NCBI GenBank assembly: GCA_023443725.1
Contig: JAEZTF010000020.1
Span: 1-30,568 of the forward strand
Length of the DNA stretch: 30,568 bases
Origin: Candidatus Parcubacteria bacterium
GTDB lineage: Bacteria; Patescibacteriota; Microgenomatia; UBA12405
Direction: 5' to 3'
In this document: piece by piece, positions 8,023 to 15,328 of the stretch
Position numbering within the stretch: the stretch's first letter is position 1
How the letters are laid out: every line of letters begins with the position of its first letter
The notes under the pieces: generated by a model
Told to the model about the DNA's origin: nothing
The model's input: only the letters and a program-made list of their open reading frames with translations
Database searches by the model: none
Position numbers and translations under genes: made by a program

Positions 8023-9168
8023 ATGAAAATATTAGCAATAGAAACTAGTTGTGATGATACTTGTGCTGCCGTTTTAGAAAACGACAGAATTTTGGCAAAT
8101 ATAATTTCGTCACAAGTGGATTTGTATGAAAAATGGGGCGGAGTAGTACCAGACATTGCTAAACGAGCTCATATGGAAAGAATTGAGCCAGTAATAATAG
8201 AAGCATTAAGAAGATCAAACCCCTCTGTCAATAAATTGACATCTCCCCTTAAAAAAGGGAGAAATCTTAATAATATGGATGAATTGATGAAAGATATTGA
8301 TGTGATTGGAGTGACACAAGGGCCGGGGTTGGCGATCGCTTTGGGAATTGGAGTAAATAAGGCCAAAGAATTGGCTAAAAAATATAATAAAAAATTAGTT
8401 GCCGTGAATCATATTGAAGGACATTTGATGGCAAATTTATTGAAAAATAAACAAGGTAAACCAGAAAGAAAAGTAGAATTTCCGGCATTAGCATTAACAG
8501 CATCTGGTGGTCATACAAAAATAATTTTAATGAGAAACCCCTCAGTCTCGACTAAAGTCGCGACAGCTCCCCTTAATGAAAGGGAGCCCTTAAAACAAAA
8601 AATAATTTATGAAGTCATTGGAGAAACGTTGGATGATGCGGCGGGTGAAGCATTGGATAAAGCTGCTAAAATGTTGGGGTTGGGATATCCAGGTGGGCCA
8701 ATCATGGAAAGATTAGCAAAAACTGGTGATATAAATTTTTTAGAATTACCTCGCCCGTTGGCTGATAAAAAAATATTAGATTTTAGTTTTTCTGGTTTAA
8801 AAACTAGTTTCTATTACAAAATAAAAGATTGGGATAAAGAAAGAATTTTTAAAAACATAAATAATTTGGCGGCCAGTTTTCAAAATGCAGTGTTTGATTC
8901 CCTGTTGCGAAAATTTAAATTGGCAATTGAAAAATATGAACCAAAAACCTTGTTGGCTAGTGGTGGAGTATTGTCTAATTTAGAATTAAGAAAAATTTTA
9001 CGAAAATTGGCTAAAGAAAAAAACTTACCAATTTGGATGCCAGCAAAAAAAGAATTAAATACTGATAACGCAGCTATGATTGGAATGGTAACTTATCAAA
9101 AAGCATTGAGGAAAGAATTTGTGGAAGATATCGATAGTTTAGATAGAGATCCGAGACTAGAATTATAA
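8023..9168 (+). CDS. tsaD: tRNA N6-adenosine threonylcarbamoyltransferase, with two in-frame palindromic insertions
   Basis: TsaD transfers the threonylcarbamoyl group to A37 of ANN-decoding tRNAs, the last step of t6A synthesis. The opening MKILAIETSCDDTCAAV, the metal ligands in HIEGH (130-134) and NTDNAAM (about 346-352), and ASGGHTKI, TLDDAAGEALDK and GYPGGP are all present. The protein has 381 residues where the family usually has about 340. The excess is explained by two translated palindromic elements: residues 65-84 (NPSVNKLTSPLKKGRN), in the loop before DIDVIGVTQGPGL, and 172-192 (NPSVSTKVATAPLNEREP), in the hairpin before YEVIGETLDDAAGEA. All catalytic motifs lie outside the inserts, so the enzyme is probably active. 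No tsaB is visible in the window. The start follows a TATAAT box. Confidence 0.96.
   Translation: MKILAIETSCDDTCAAVLENDRILANIISSQVDLYEKWGGVVPDIAKRAHMERIEPVIIEALRRSNPSVNKLTSPLKKGRNLNNMDELMKDIDVIGVTQGPGLAIALGIGVNKAKELAKKYNKKLVAVNHIEGHLMANLLKNKQGKPERKVEFPALALTASGGHTKIILMRNPSVSTKVATAPLNEREPLKQKIIYEVIGETLDDAAGEALDKAAKMLGLGYPGGPIMERLAKTGDINFLELPRPLADKKILDFSFSGLKTSFYYKIKDWDKERIFKNINNLAASFQNAVFDSLLRKFKLAIEKYEPKTLLASGGVLSNLELRKILRKLAKEKNLPIWMPAKKELNTDNAAMIGMVTYQKALRKEFVEDIDSLDRDPRLEL
8215..8268 (+). repeat. Family A palindromic element, first in-frame copy in tsaD
   Basis: Hairpin 1 is TGTCAAT/ATTGACA (8226-8241). Hairpin 2 is CTCCCC...GGGAG, as in the 6107 copy. Hairpin 1 differs in sequence from other copies but keeps its pairing. 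Confidence 0.9.
8535..8589 (+). repeat. Family A palindromic element, second in-frame copy in tsaD
   Basis: Hairpin 1 has the arms GTCTCGACT/AGTCGCGAC, imperfectly paired. Hairpin 2 is GCTCCC...GGGAGC with a TTAATGAAA loop. The reading frame matches that of the other three coding copies. Confidence 0.88.
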
Positions 9169-9169
9169 A

Positions 9170-10885
9170 TTATTGACCGGTGCCGCGACGATAAACAGCT
9201 GCCCAGGGAACATAATTGGAAGTGAAAGTTTTCTTGTGAAGTGTTTGACCATCTTTGGTAACAGTCCAGTCAAAAGCGGTTTTTAGACCGGGAATGGCAT
9301 GTTCATCTTGAATTGTTTTACCAACAGGTAAAGTAGGATCATCAATCCATACATCTGGTGGAGCAGAAGTATAATCCCATTGATGGTAGTTGGTAATTTC
9401 GGATTTACGACCATCGGAAGTACCGTAAATTTCGTAGGTTAAACGACGATTGGTCATGTCTAAAATATTTTGAATTAAAACATAATTACCAGTGTCATTA
9501 ATAAATTGAAGATCAGGACTGGGAATAAAAACAGTAGCATCAAAACCAGGTTTACTGTCTTCTTCGTAATAGCTAACCCGATAAGCATGGGCTTGACGTT
9601 GAATAATATTCAGACCGGCATCGAGCATAGCTCTAAATAATGTAGTAGAAACTTGGCAAATTCCCCCACCAACATCGAGCTCGGTTTTACCATTACGAAT
9701 AATGTAGGCTTTTTTGTAGCCAGCCTCTAAAGAAACTTCACCAAGAGATTTAACAAAAGAAAAAGTATCACCTGGAGCAATTAAAATTCGATTGACAATT
9801 GATGAACCTTTGGTAATATTTTCATTTCGAGTGGCAGAAGAATGTTTAAAAGTAGAAGTCCCCCGACCAATTAATTCCTTAATTCCTAAATCATTAACTT
9901 CATTGTTGCCAACACTAGGTTTTGTATTAGAAACTGGAATATTGATATCAAGAGTTTTATCGTCAGAATACATTAATTTTGGAATTGATTGTTTGATAAG
10001 ATTTTGAATTTCGGTTTGATTAATAGCGATACCATCTTTGGCTGGTTGAAATTCTAGAACTTTATTATTTTCAAATTTAAAAACTGCGTCGACTGGTGGA
10101 TGATCTAAACTAGTGGCTAAATTAGTAACGTAATCGGTGATTTTTTGATCTTGAAAATCAGAATCAAAACCTAACCAAGAAATTAAAGTGACGTCATTAA
10201 CTACAGTTTTGTTGTAATCAAGTGAAAGAGTTATATTTTTACCGATAAGTTTTTGGGCTTTAGATTTGGTATTTTGAAGAACATCATCTGTTGGAACAAA
10301 ACCAATATTTTTAGTGGGTAAATTAATAGTTTGATCAAAGTTACCTAAAGTTAGGTTAGAAATAACATTATCTTTTAAAGTTTGTTGATCTAGTTCTAAA
10401 CCTAAAGAACCTTGATTGACAATCAATTTGCCAGAAACTAATTGAATTTCAGTGGGAATAAATGGTTTACTAATTTGATCATTAATTGAAGAAATTTGTT
10501 GATCTAAAAGATTTTGATCATAATCAATGATTAAGTTAAAATTTTGTTGACCTAAAAGACCTTTGAGATATGGACCAATACCTTCACTTAAATGACGAAA
10601 AAGAAGAGCATCGGCAGTTTTGTTGTAATTAATAGAAGCAGAAATTGAGGCTAATGGTAAAGAATAATTTTTGTCTGATAAAGATAATGTTAAACTTTCG
10701 GGTAAAACAAAATCTTGATGGAGTTTTTCTAAAACATTATCTCTGGAAATATGGGAATAATCTTTACCTAATAAATAGGTGTGATTGCCAGTCTTTTGAA
10801 GATTGAAAATAATAAAGCCAGTTAAAATAGCAATTGGGGTGAGAGTAATTAATAGAGCTAAAATAAGGTTGGTAAAATTTTTCAT
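9170..10885 (-). CDS. VanW-like cell-wall protein with N-terminal anchor and peptidoglycan-binding-like region
   Basis: A 571-residue protein with one hydrophobic segment (residues 8-28), so anchored and facing outward. The middle (about 50-330) is made of long beta/alpha repeats like the PG_binding_4 region found ahead of VanW domains. The VanW domain spans about 350-500, with PGDTFSFVKSLGEVSLEAGY, DVGGGICQVSTTLFRAML, RQAHAYRVSYYE and FINDTGNYVLIQ. Its role in wall biology is not well defined. The ATG overlaps the rnhA stop codon (ATGA) and is preceded by AGAGGT, so it is translated as the second gene of the rnhA operon. Confidence 0.92.
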   Translation of the reverse strand: MKNFTNLILALLITLTPIAILTGFIIFNLQKTGNHTYLLGKDYSHISRDNVLEKLHQDFVLPESLTLSLSDKNYSLPLASISASINYNKTADALLFRHLSEGIGPYLKGLLGQQNFNLIIDYDQNLLDQQISSINDQISKPFIPTEIQLVSGKLIVNQGSLGLELDQQTLKDNVISNLTLGNFDQTINLPTKNIGFVPTDDVLQNTKSKAQKLIGKNITLSLDYNKTVVNDVTLISWLGFDSDFQDQKITDYVTNLATSLDHPPVDAVFKFENNKVLEFQPAKDGIAINQTEIQNLIKQSIPKLMYSDDKTLDINIPVSNTKPSVGNNEVNDLGIKELIGRGTSTFKHSSATRNENITKGSSIVNRILIAPGDTFSFVKSLGEVSLEAGYKKAYIIRNGKTELDVGGGICQVSTTLFRAMLDAGLNIIQRQAHAYRVSYYEEDSKPGFDATVFIPSPDLQFINDTGNYVLIQNILDMTNRRLTYEIYGTSDGRKSEITNYHQWDYTSAPPDVWIDDPTLPVGKTIQDEHAIPGLKTAFDWTVTKDGQTLHKKTFTSNYVPWAAVYRRGTGQ

Positions 10886-11298
10886 CGACCTCTATCCATA
10901 GCCTTGTTGGCCAATTCATCAGCATGAGTATTTAATTCTCGTCTGATATGAGTAAATTGATAATTTAGATTCATTGATTTTAAAGATTGTTGAGCTTGAA
11001 TATAAAAATCTTTAAGATTTGGAGCTTTAATTTTGTATTTACCTTGAAGTTGACAAATTAACAGTTGAGAATCGGCAAAGAAATTTACTTTATTGATAGA
11101 GTAAGACTGATAATGGCCTTCGATCCATTTAATAGAAGCTAAAAGAGCCAAATATTCGGCTTCATTATTGGTTTTAATACCTAAATATTTGTATTCCTGA
11201 TAAAGATTATTTTTTTGATCGTCAAAAATAACTAAACCATAACCAGAAGGACCTGGGTTACCACGGGATCCCCCATCGGTGTAGACATTAATTTCCAT
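10882..11298 (-). CDS. rnhA: Ribonuclease H-like protein (RNase HI family)
   Basis: It is expected to cut the RNA strand of RNA-DNA hybrids in the cytosol. The acidic active-site residues are visible: Asp in YTDGGSRGNPGPSG, Glu in NNEAEYLALL, Asp in FFADSQLL and Asp in NTHADELANKAM. At 138 residues it is the short bacterial and archaeal form without an extra N-terminal hybrid-binding domain. The frame extends upstream to 11343, but that part reads through a degenerate repeat and the promoter, so I placed the start at the ATG at 11298. TATAAT ends 9 nt before this ATG. The stop overlaps the start of the VanW-like gene. Confidence 0.92.
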   Translation of the reverse strand: MEINVYTDGGSRGNPGPSGYGLVIFDDQKNNLYQEYKYLGIKTNNEAEYLALLASIKWIEGHYQSYSINKVNFFADSQLLICQLQGKYKIKAPNLKDFYIQAQQSLKSMNLNYQFTHIRRELNTHADELANKAMDRGR

Positions 11299-11307
11299 AT
11301 AGTAAAA

Positions 11308-11313
11308 ATTATA
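11308..11313 (-). promoter_or_regulatory. -10 box of the rnhA-vanW-like operon
   Basis: TATAAT on the minus strand, 9 nt before the rnhA ATG, which predicts a leader of about 2-3 nt. Confidence 0.6.
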
Positions 11314-11319
11314 CAGGAG

Positions 11320-11362
11320 AAAACCTCTCTGTCCTACGGACATCTCATTAAAAAAGAAAATC
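11320..11362. repeat. Degenerate family A element upstream of rnhA
   Basis: It starts AAACCTCTCTGTCC and keeps the short hairpin TGTCC/GGACA. The second hairpin has decayed to TCATTAAAAAAGAAAA. It looks like an old copy. Confidence 0.6.
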
Positions 11363-11370
11363 TAAAAAAA

Positions 11371-11410
11371 CAAAAAAAATGCAGGGTGAACTTTTTCAAG
11401 TTAACCCTGC
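11371..11410 (-). terminator. Rho-independent terminator of the two-gene cassette
   Basis: Read on the minus strand, GCAGGGTTAACTT and AAGTTCACCCTGC pair around a GAAA loop (11410-11381) and are followed by a run of Ts (11379-11371). This is the clearest intrinsic terminator in the window. Confidence 0.85.
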
Positions 11411-11440
11411 GGTATAGAGACAATTTATTGAACTGGGGTT

Positions 11441-11770
11441 TTAATCATCGATAAGATCGGCGTCTTGAAAAAGAGTACTGCTTTTGGCCATAAGTTCTTC
11501 AAAAAGCTGACCTTTTTTTTCGGGGCAGTAACGCCAAATAATTTCTTTGATATCGGAGCTACTATCAGCTTTTGAAATAGCAATTGGCAAAAGTTTTTGT
11601 TTTTGCTCATCGTTGCTTAACCGCCAAAGAAGACGAAAATCACAGAAATCACCTCTGCCGCTTTGAAGAATTGAGATGAACTCGTTTACAGCAGCTGTTT
11701 TTTCGTCGCTTTGATCGTTGCATGGATATCTCTCGCAAATTTCTCGAAGATCATGAATACTTATTGCCAT
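11441..11770 (-). CDS. Hypothetical acidic helical protein, second gene of cassette
   Basis: A 109-residue soluble protein with no signal or membrane segment. It looks helical throughout. It is rich in Asp and Glu, with three Cys in the N-terminal half (ICERYPCND, DFCDF) and one in RYCPEKK, and it ends DADLIDD. I recognise no family. The start is well fixed: a near-perfect AAAGGAGG lies 9 nt before the ATG, one of the strongest ribosome-binding sites in the window. The same TTTTGAAAGGA block precedes the gene upstream of it. The overlapping frame at 11425-11610 is a shadow. Confidence 0.72.
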   Translation of the reverse strand: MAISIHDLREICERYPCNDQSDEKTAAVNEFISILQSGRGDFCDFRLLWRLSNDEQKQKLLPIAISKADSSSDIKEIIWRYCPEKKGQLFEELMAKSSTLFQDADLIDD

Positions 11771-11811
11771 ATTTATAGTCCTCCTTTCAAAATTATTTTT
11801 TTAGAAAATTA

Positions 11812-12090
11812 TTAAGCGGGGGTGTTGGCGAGTTCGTAGATACGAGCGAGAGCGGCTTTTTTAGGTTCACTACCAGACGGAGAAACAACAGCAATACCTT
11901 TAGCTGCTGCAATAGTTGGACTATTAAGAGCTCGTTTGATGAGTCCTTCTTTTGTTGACAAAGGAAGATGTTTTGATTCATCTTTGATTGCTGATTCTGA
12001 ACAGAGATGAGATACAAATTTGTCTTCGGAGATTCTAGAAACTTGGCTGGCTTTTTTGATGCCTTCTTGGGTGTAGGTCGGTTTCTTCAT
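11812..12090 (-). CDS. Hypothetical basic small protein, first gene of cassette
   Basis: A 92-residue, Lys/Ser/Ala-rich soluble protein starting MKKPTYTQEGIKKASQ and ending YELANTPA. It has no signal or membrane segment, and no recognised domain. The frame is open from 12159, but I chose the ATG at 12090 because TTTTGAAAGGA lies 12 nt upstream and the DNA before it forms a leader hairpin. The C-terminal half is richer in G and C than neighbouring genes, which may point to transfer. It is transcribed with the 109-residue gene 41 nt downstream. The opposite charges of the two products might suggest a complex, but this is a guess. Confidence 0.65.
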   Translation of the reverse strand: MKKPTYTQEGIKKASQVSRISEDKFVSHLCSESAIKDESKHLPLSTKEGLIKRALNSPTIAAAKGIAVVSPSGSEPKKAALARIYELANTPA

Positions 12091-12223
12091 GTTCTGAGTT
12101 GTTCCTTTCAAAATTGTTTTTGGGGAATTTTTTTGTTCAATAAATTGTCTAAGGTACATAGTAAAACAATTTATTAAACCGCGTTTGGATTAAAATAGTT
12201 TTATCTATTTCGGTGGTATTTTA
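12091..12223 (-). promoter_or_regulatory. Promoter and structured leader of the two-gene cassette
   Basis: On the minus strand, TAAAAT at 12223-12218 sits in the context GTGTAAAATAC and should start RNA near 12210. The RNA would begin with a hairpin, AAATAG/CTATTT (12210-12193). A second hairpin follows with 10-bp arms AATAAATTGT/ACAATTTATT (12175-12139), then the SD and ATG. The leader is about 120 nt, one of the longest in the window. Confidence 0.55.
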
Positions 12224-12253
12224 CACTAAAAAAATCAGAATACAAATCGTGTT

Positions 12254-12994
12254 TTATTCTAAGAAAAGCAAAAGGGACATGAGAGTAATACCAAGAAGAA
12301 TAAAAACTAATTGAACTATGGATTGACCAACTTTGGCATCGTGGCGATGAAGTTCAGGAATTAGGTCGGTGGCAGCTAGGTAAATAAAACCACCAGCAGT
12401 AATAGGAATCAGATAAGGAGAAAAATCATAACTTAAAAAAGAGATTAGAAAAACTCCTAGAAAACTAGTGAGTGAAGTAATAAAGTTGTAATAAACAGCT
12501 TTTTTGGCGGAAATACCATGATGAAGCATAATACCAAAATCACCTATTTCTTGGGGAATTTCGTGAAGAATTACTGCCAAAGTAGTGGTAAGCCCAACAA
12601 AAAGACTAATTTGAAAACTAGCAGCAATAAGAGCGCCATCAATAAAATTGTGAACACTATCGCCAATTAAATTTAAAGTAACAACATGCTTTTCTTCTTG
12701 ATGACAATCGACTTCATGACAATGATGCCAACGAAGAATTTTTTCCATAATGAAAAAGATAATTATGCCTAACAAAATCATTAAAGATGGGACTATTTCT
12801 AGTGAAAAAAAATCAAAAGCTTGGGGAATAAGATGAATAAAGGCATCACCAAGTAAACCGCCGATGGCAAAACTAACTAAAGCAAGAGTAATTTTTTGAA
12901 GACTTTTGGTTTTGATAAAAATCAAGAATAAACCAATCAAGGAAATTAAACTAATAACTAAAGTTGATAGAAGTGAATAAATTAGCGGAGACAT
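12254..12994 (-). CDS. ZIP-family divalent metal transporter
   Basis: An integral membrane transporter that should bring Zn2+ or a similar metal into the cytoplasm. It has 246 residues and about eight hydrophobic helices. The metal-site helices are clear: HNFIDGALIA (His115, Asn116, Asp119) in TM4 and HEIPQEIGDFG (His144, Glu145, Glu149) in TM5. Residues 90-103, in the cytoplasmic loop, are rich in His with two Cys (HHCHEVDCHQEEKH), the usual place for a regulatory metal site. TAAAAT, with an upstream TG, ends 7 nt from the ATG. The gene is divergent from the solute-binding protein gene. Exact metal specificity cannot be told. Confidence 0.95.
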   Translation of the reverse strand: MSPLIYSLLSTLVISLISLIGLFLIFIKTKSLQKITLALVSFAIGGLLGDAFIHLIPQAFDFFSLEIVPSLMILLGIIIFFIMEKILRWHHCHEVDCHQEEKHVVTLNLIGDSVHNFIDGALIAASFQISLFVGLTTTLAVILHEIPQEIGDFGIMLHHGISAKKAVYYNFITSLTSFLGVFLISFLSYDFSPYLIPITAGGFIYLAATDLIPELHRHDAKVGQSIVQLVFILLGITLMSLLLFLE

Positions 12995-13001
12995 ATGGCT
13001 T

Positions 13002-13017
13002 ATTTTACCAGTAAATT
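13002..13017. promoter_or_regulatory. Divergent -10 boxes between ZIP and solute-binding protein genes
   Basis: The minus strand has TAAAAT at 13007-13002 for the ZIP gene. The plus strand has TAAATT at 13012-13017, 6 nt before the ATG at 13024. The second is the weaker call. Confidence 0.45.
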
Positions 13018-13023
13018 TTGGAT

Positions 13024-14586
13024 ATGGTAACTATGATTGGCTTTAGGTATGATATTAATGTGGACATAGAAGATATAAAATCACCACTACCATCTAGAGA
13101 AGTAAATTCTCAACCAGTAGAAGAGGAAAAACCGGTTAATGAACATGTAGAAACACGATCATTTGAACCACCTACTCCTCCAGTTGCGCCAGTAATGACA
13201 GTAGAAACTGAGAGTGGAATTAAAAAATTATTGAAAAATAAGTTGGTTTTATTTGGAGGAATTGGTTTTTTGGTAATTTTAATTTTGGTTTTAGTATTTG
13301 CTTCTTTAGGAAACAAAACTAAAAAAGATGAAAAAGTGACAATTAATTATTGGGGGTTGTGGGAAGATGAGGCTATTATAAATTCAGCCATTGCTTCTTT
13401 TGAGGCAAAAAACCCAAATATAAAAGTAAACTATAAAAGGAATCAATTGGTTAATTATAGATCAAGATTAGGCGAAAGATTGAGAAAAACTGGTAATGAA
13501 GAGGTAGAAACAGTGGATGTTTTTAGAATACATAATACTTGGGTGCCAATGTTTAGAGAATATTTGGCCAAGGTGCCTAATGATGTGGTTAAAGATGTTG
13601 GATTGGAAACAGATTTCTTTGATGTTTATAAAACGGATTTAAAAGAAAATGGTAGTTATTTGTCGATTCCACTTATGTATGACGGATTGGCACTTTTTTA
13701 CAACAAAGATTTGGTTAAAGACACAAGTAAATTACCTAAAACATGGTGGGATTTGGAAGATATAGCTAAAACATTAACTACTAAAGATGAAAATGACGTA
13801 ATTAAAGTAAGTGGGGCAGCTTTGGGGAATGCCAGTAATGTAGATCATTGGAGTGATATTGTAGGGTTGATGATGAAACAAAATGGAATAGATTTAATTA
13901 AAGGAACTAGCCAGGAAATCGACCAAAGTTATAAAAATTTGGAAGATGTATTGAATTTTTATACTTCATTTATTACCAAAGACAAAGTTTGGGATGAATC
14001 TATGGCAAGTTCGACTCAGGCTTTTGCTAGTGGTAAATTGGCATTTTATATCGGACCATCATGGAGAGCATTTGATATTAAGATATTAAATAAAGATTTA
14101 AATTTTGGAATCACTACTGTTCCCCAACTCCCGGTATCAAACGAGAATGGTAAAACAGCTACCGATAGTGCTCAGTTGACTAATATTCATTGGGCAACTT
14201 ATTGGACTGAAGGAGTAAATAACTTAAGCAGTCATCAGACTGAAGCTTGGAAATTTTTGGAATATTTATCATCTGTTGATGGTTTATCAACTATGTATTT
14301 GGCTCAATCTCAAATAAGAGATTTTGGAGAAATTTATCCAAGAAAGAGTATGGTGAATAAATTGGCTGATAATGAAAAAGTTCAACCATTTATATCAACA
14401 GCTAATAACGCTACAAATTGGTATTTAGCCTCTAACACAAACGACGGTGGACTAAATACTGATATGCAAAAGTATTTTGGAGATGCTATTAATAGCATAC
14501 TAAAGAAAGAAAAATCGGAAGAAACGACGGCTAATTTTAGAAAAGGAATAGTTCAGACTCAAAATAAATATAGTCTAAAGAGATAA
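13024..14586 (+). CDS. Anchored extracellular solute-binding protein (family 1, sugar type)
   Basis: It resembles ABC-transporter binding proteins of the maltose/glycerol-phosphate group. From about residue 100: VTINYWGLWEDEAIINSAI, FEAKNPNIKVNYKR, LSIPLMYDGLALFYNKDL, FASGKLAFYIGPSWRAF, and EAWKFLEYLSS. Instead of a signal peptide or lipobox, it has about 70 charged and Pro-rich residues, then one membrane helix (about 75-97, LFGGIGFLVILILVLVFASLG), so the binding domain is tethered outside with a cytoplasmic tail. No permease or ATPase gene is nearby. The start is uncertain: TTG 13018, ATG 13024 and ATG 13033 share the frame; I chose 13024 for its TAAATT box. Confidence 0.88.
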   Translation: MVTMIGFRYDINVDIEDIKSPLPSREVNSQPVEEEKPVNEHVETRSFEPPTPPVAPVMTVETESGIKKLLKNKLVLFGGIGFLVILILVLVFASLGNKTKKDEKVTINYWGLWEDEAIINSAIASFEAKNPNIKVNYKRNQLVNYRSRLGERLRKTGNEEVETVDVFRIHNTWVPMFREYLAKVPNDVVKDVGLETDFFDVYKTDLKENGSYLSIPLMYDGLALFYNKDLVKDTSKLPKTWWDLEDIAKTLTTKDENDVIKVSGAALGNASNVDHWSDIVGLMMKQNGIDLIKGTSQEIDQSYKNLEDVLNFYTSFITKDKVWDESMASSTQAFASGKLAFYIGPSWRAFDIKILNKDLNFGITTVPQLPVSNENGKTATDSAQLTNIHWATYWTEGVNNLSSHQTEAWKFLEYLSSVDGLSTMYLAQSQIRDFGEIYPRKSMVNKLADNEKVQPFISTANNATNWYLASNTNDGGLNTDMQKYFGDAINSILKKEKSEETTANFRKGIVQTQNKYSLKR

Positions 14587-14589
14587 ACT

Positions 14590-14643
14590 AAACCCTTCTG
14601 TCCCGATAAATCGGGACATCTCCCCTTAAAAAAGGGATAAGCC
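14590..14643. repeat. Family A palindromic element between the binding protein gene and tpiA
   Basis: AAACCCTTCTG is followed by hairpin TGTCCCGAT/ATCGGGACA, then CTCCCC...GGGA. It is an intergenic copy with the full two-hairpin plan. It starts 4 nt after the stop codon and ends 14 nt before tpiA. Confidence 0.88.
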
Positions 14644-14657
14644 TAAAAAAATAAATT

Positions 14658-15311
14658 ATGATTATTGTAAATTTTAAAAACTATAAGGAAACATTTGGTG
14701 ATGGGGCGTTAAAATTGGCGGAGATTTGTAAAAAAGTGGCCCAGAAAAGTGGCGTGGAAATAATTCCGGCAGTATCAGCTTTGGATGCTGGTTTAATTCA
14801 AAAAGAACTAAAAATGAAAGTTTTTTTGCAAAGTGTTGATCCAGTTTTTGAAGGTAGAGGAAGTGGTTTTGTCTCCCCTTTAAAAGCTGTTGATCTAAAA
14901 ATTGAAGGAAGTTTATTAAACCATTCGGAACACAGACTAGCTCCAGGAACAATAAAAAAAATGTTATCAATTTGGCCAAAAGACTTTAAATCAGTAGTCT
15001 GTTTGTCTAGTTTAGGTCAGATTGAAGGTTGGGCAAGAAATATTAAACCAGATTTTGTGGCTTACGAACCAAGAAACTTGATTGCTAGTAAAGAAAAATC
15101 AGTGGCCACAGAAAATCCTCAAACAATAAAAAAAATAGTTGAATTTTATAAAAAAATACCAGTGTTGGTAGGGGCTGGAATACATTCAGTAGAAGATGTT
15201 AAGGTATCTTTAAAAATGGGTGCTAGTGGAATACTAATTTCTTCATTTATAGTTCAGTCAAAAGAAGCAGAAAAAAATCTAAGTAAGTTAGCAGAAGTTT
15301 TTATATCTTGA
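14658..15311 (+). CDS. tpiA: Triosephosphate isomerase, short archaeal-like form
   Basis: It interconverts dihydroxyacetone phosphate and glyceraldehyde 3-phosphate in glycolysis. The catalytic residues are visible: Lys in VNFKNYKE, His in NHSEHRL and Glu in VAYEPRNLIA. The phosphate-binding loop region (VGAGIHSVEDV; GASGILISS) is also present. At 217 residues it lacks about 30 found in the usual bacterial and eukaryotic enzyme, and the order and wording match the short TIM of archaea. There is no Shine-Dalgarno; the ATG follows an A-rich stretch just after a palindromic element, so it may be read from the binding-protein transcript. Confidence 0.93.
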   Translation: MIIVNFKNYKETFGDGALKLAEICKKVAQKSGVEIIPAVSALDAGLIQKELKMKVFLQSVDPVFEGRGSGFVSPLKAVDLKIEGSLLNHSEHRLAPGTIKKMLSIWPKDFKSVVCLSSLGQIEGWARNIKPDFVAYEPRNLIASKEKSVATENPQTIKKIVEFYKKIPVLVGAGIHSVEDVKVSLKMGASGILISSFIVQSKEAEKNLSKLAEVFIS

Positions 15312-15328
15312 TATAATTATTACTATAT

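Larger units (their letters stand above)
11418..12150. repeat. Perfect 16-bp inverted repeat flanking the two-gene cassette
   Basis: AGACAATTTATTGAAC at 11418-11433 is the exact reverse complement of GTTCAATAAATTGTCT at 12135-12150. A further ACAATTTATT lies at 12166-12175, pairing locally with 12139-12148. In the minus-strand mRNA the left copy is in the 3' UTR and the right copy is in the 5' leader. Confidence 0.75.

Noticed and set aside
14674..14979. A 101-residue frame opposite tpiA.
   Set aside because: It is a shadow of tpiA, which has all catalytic motifs.
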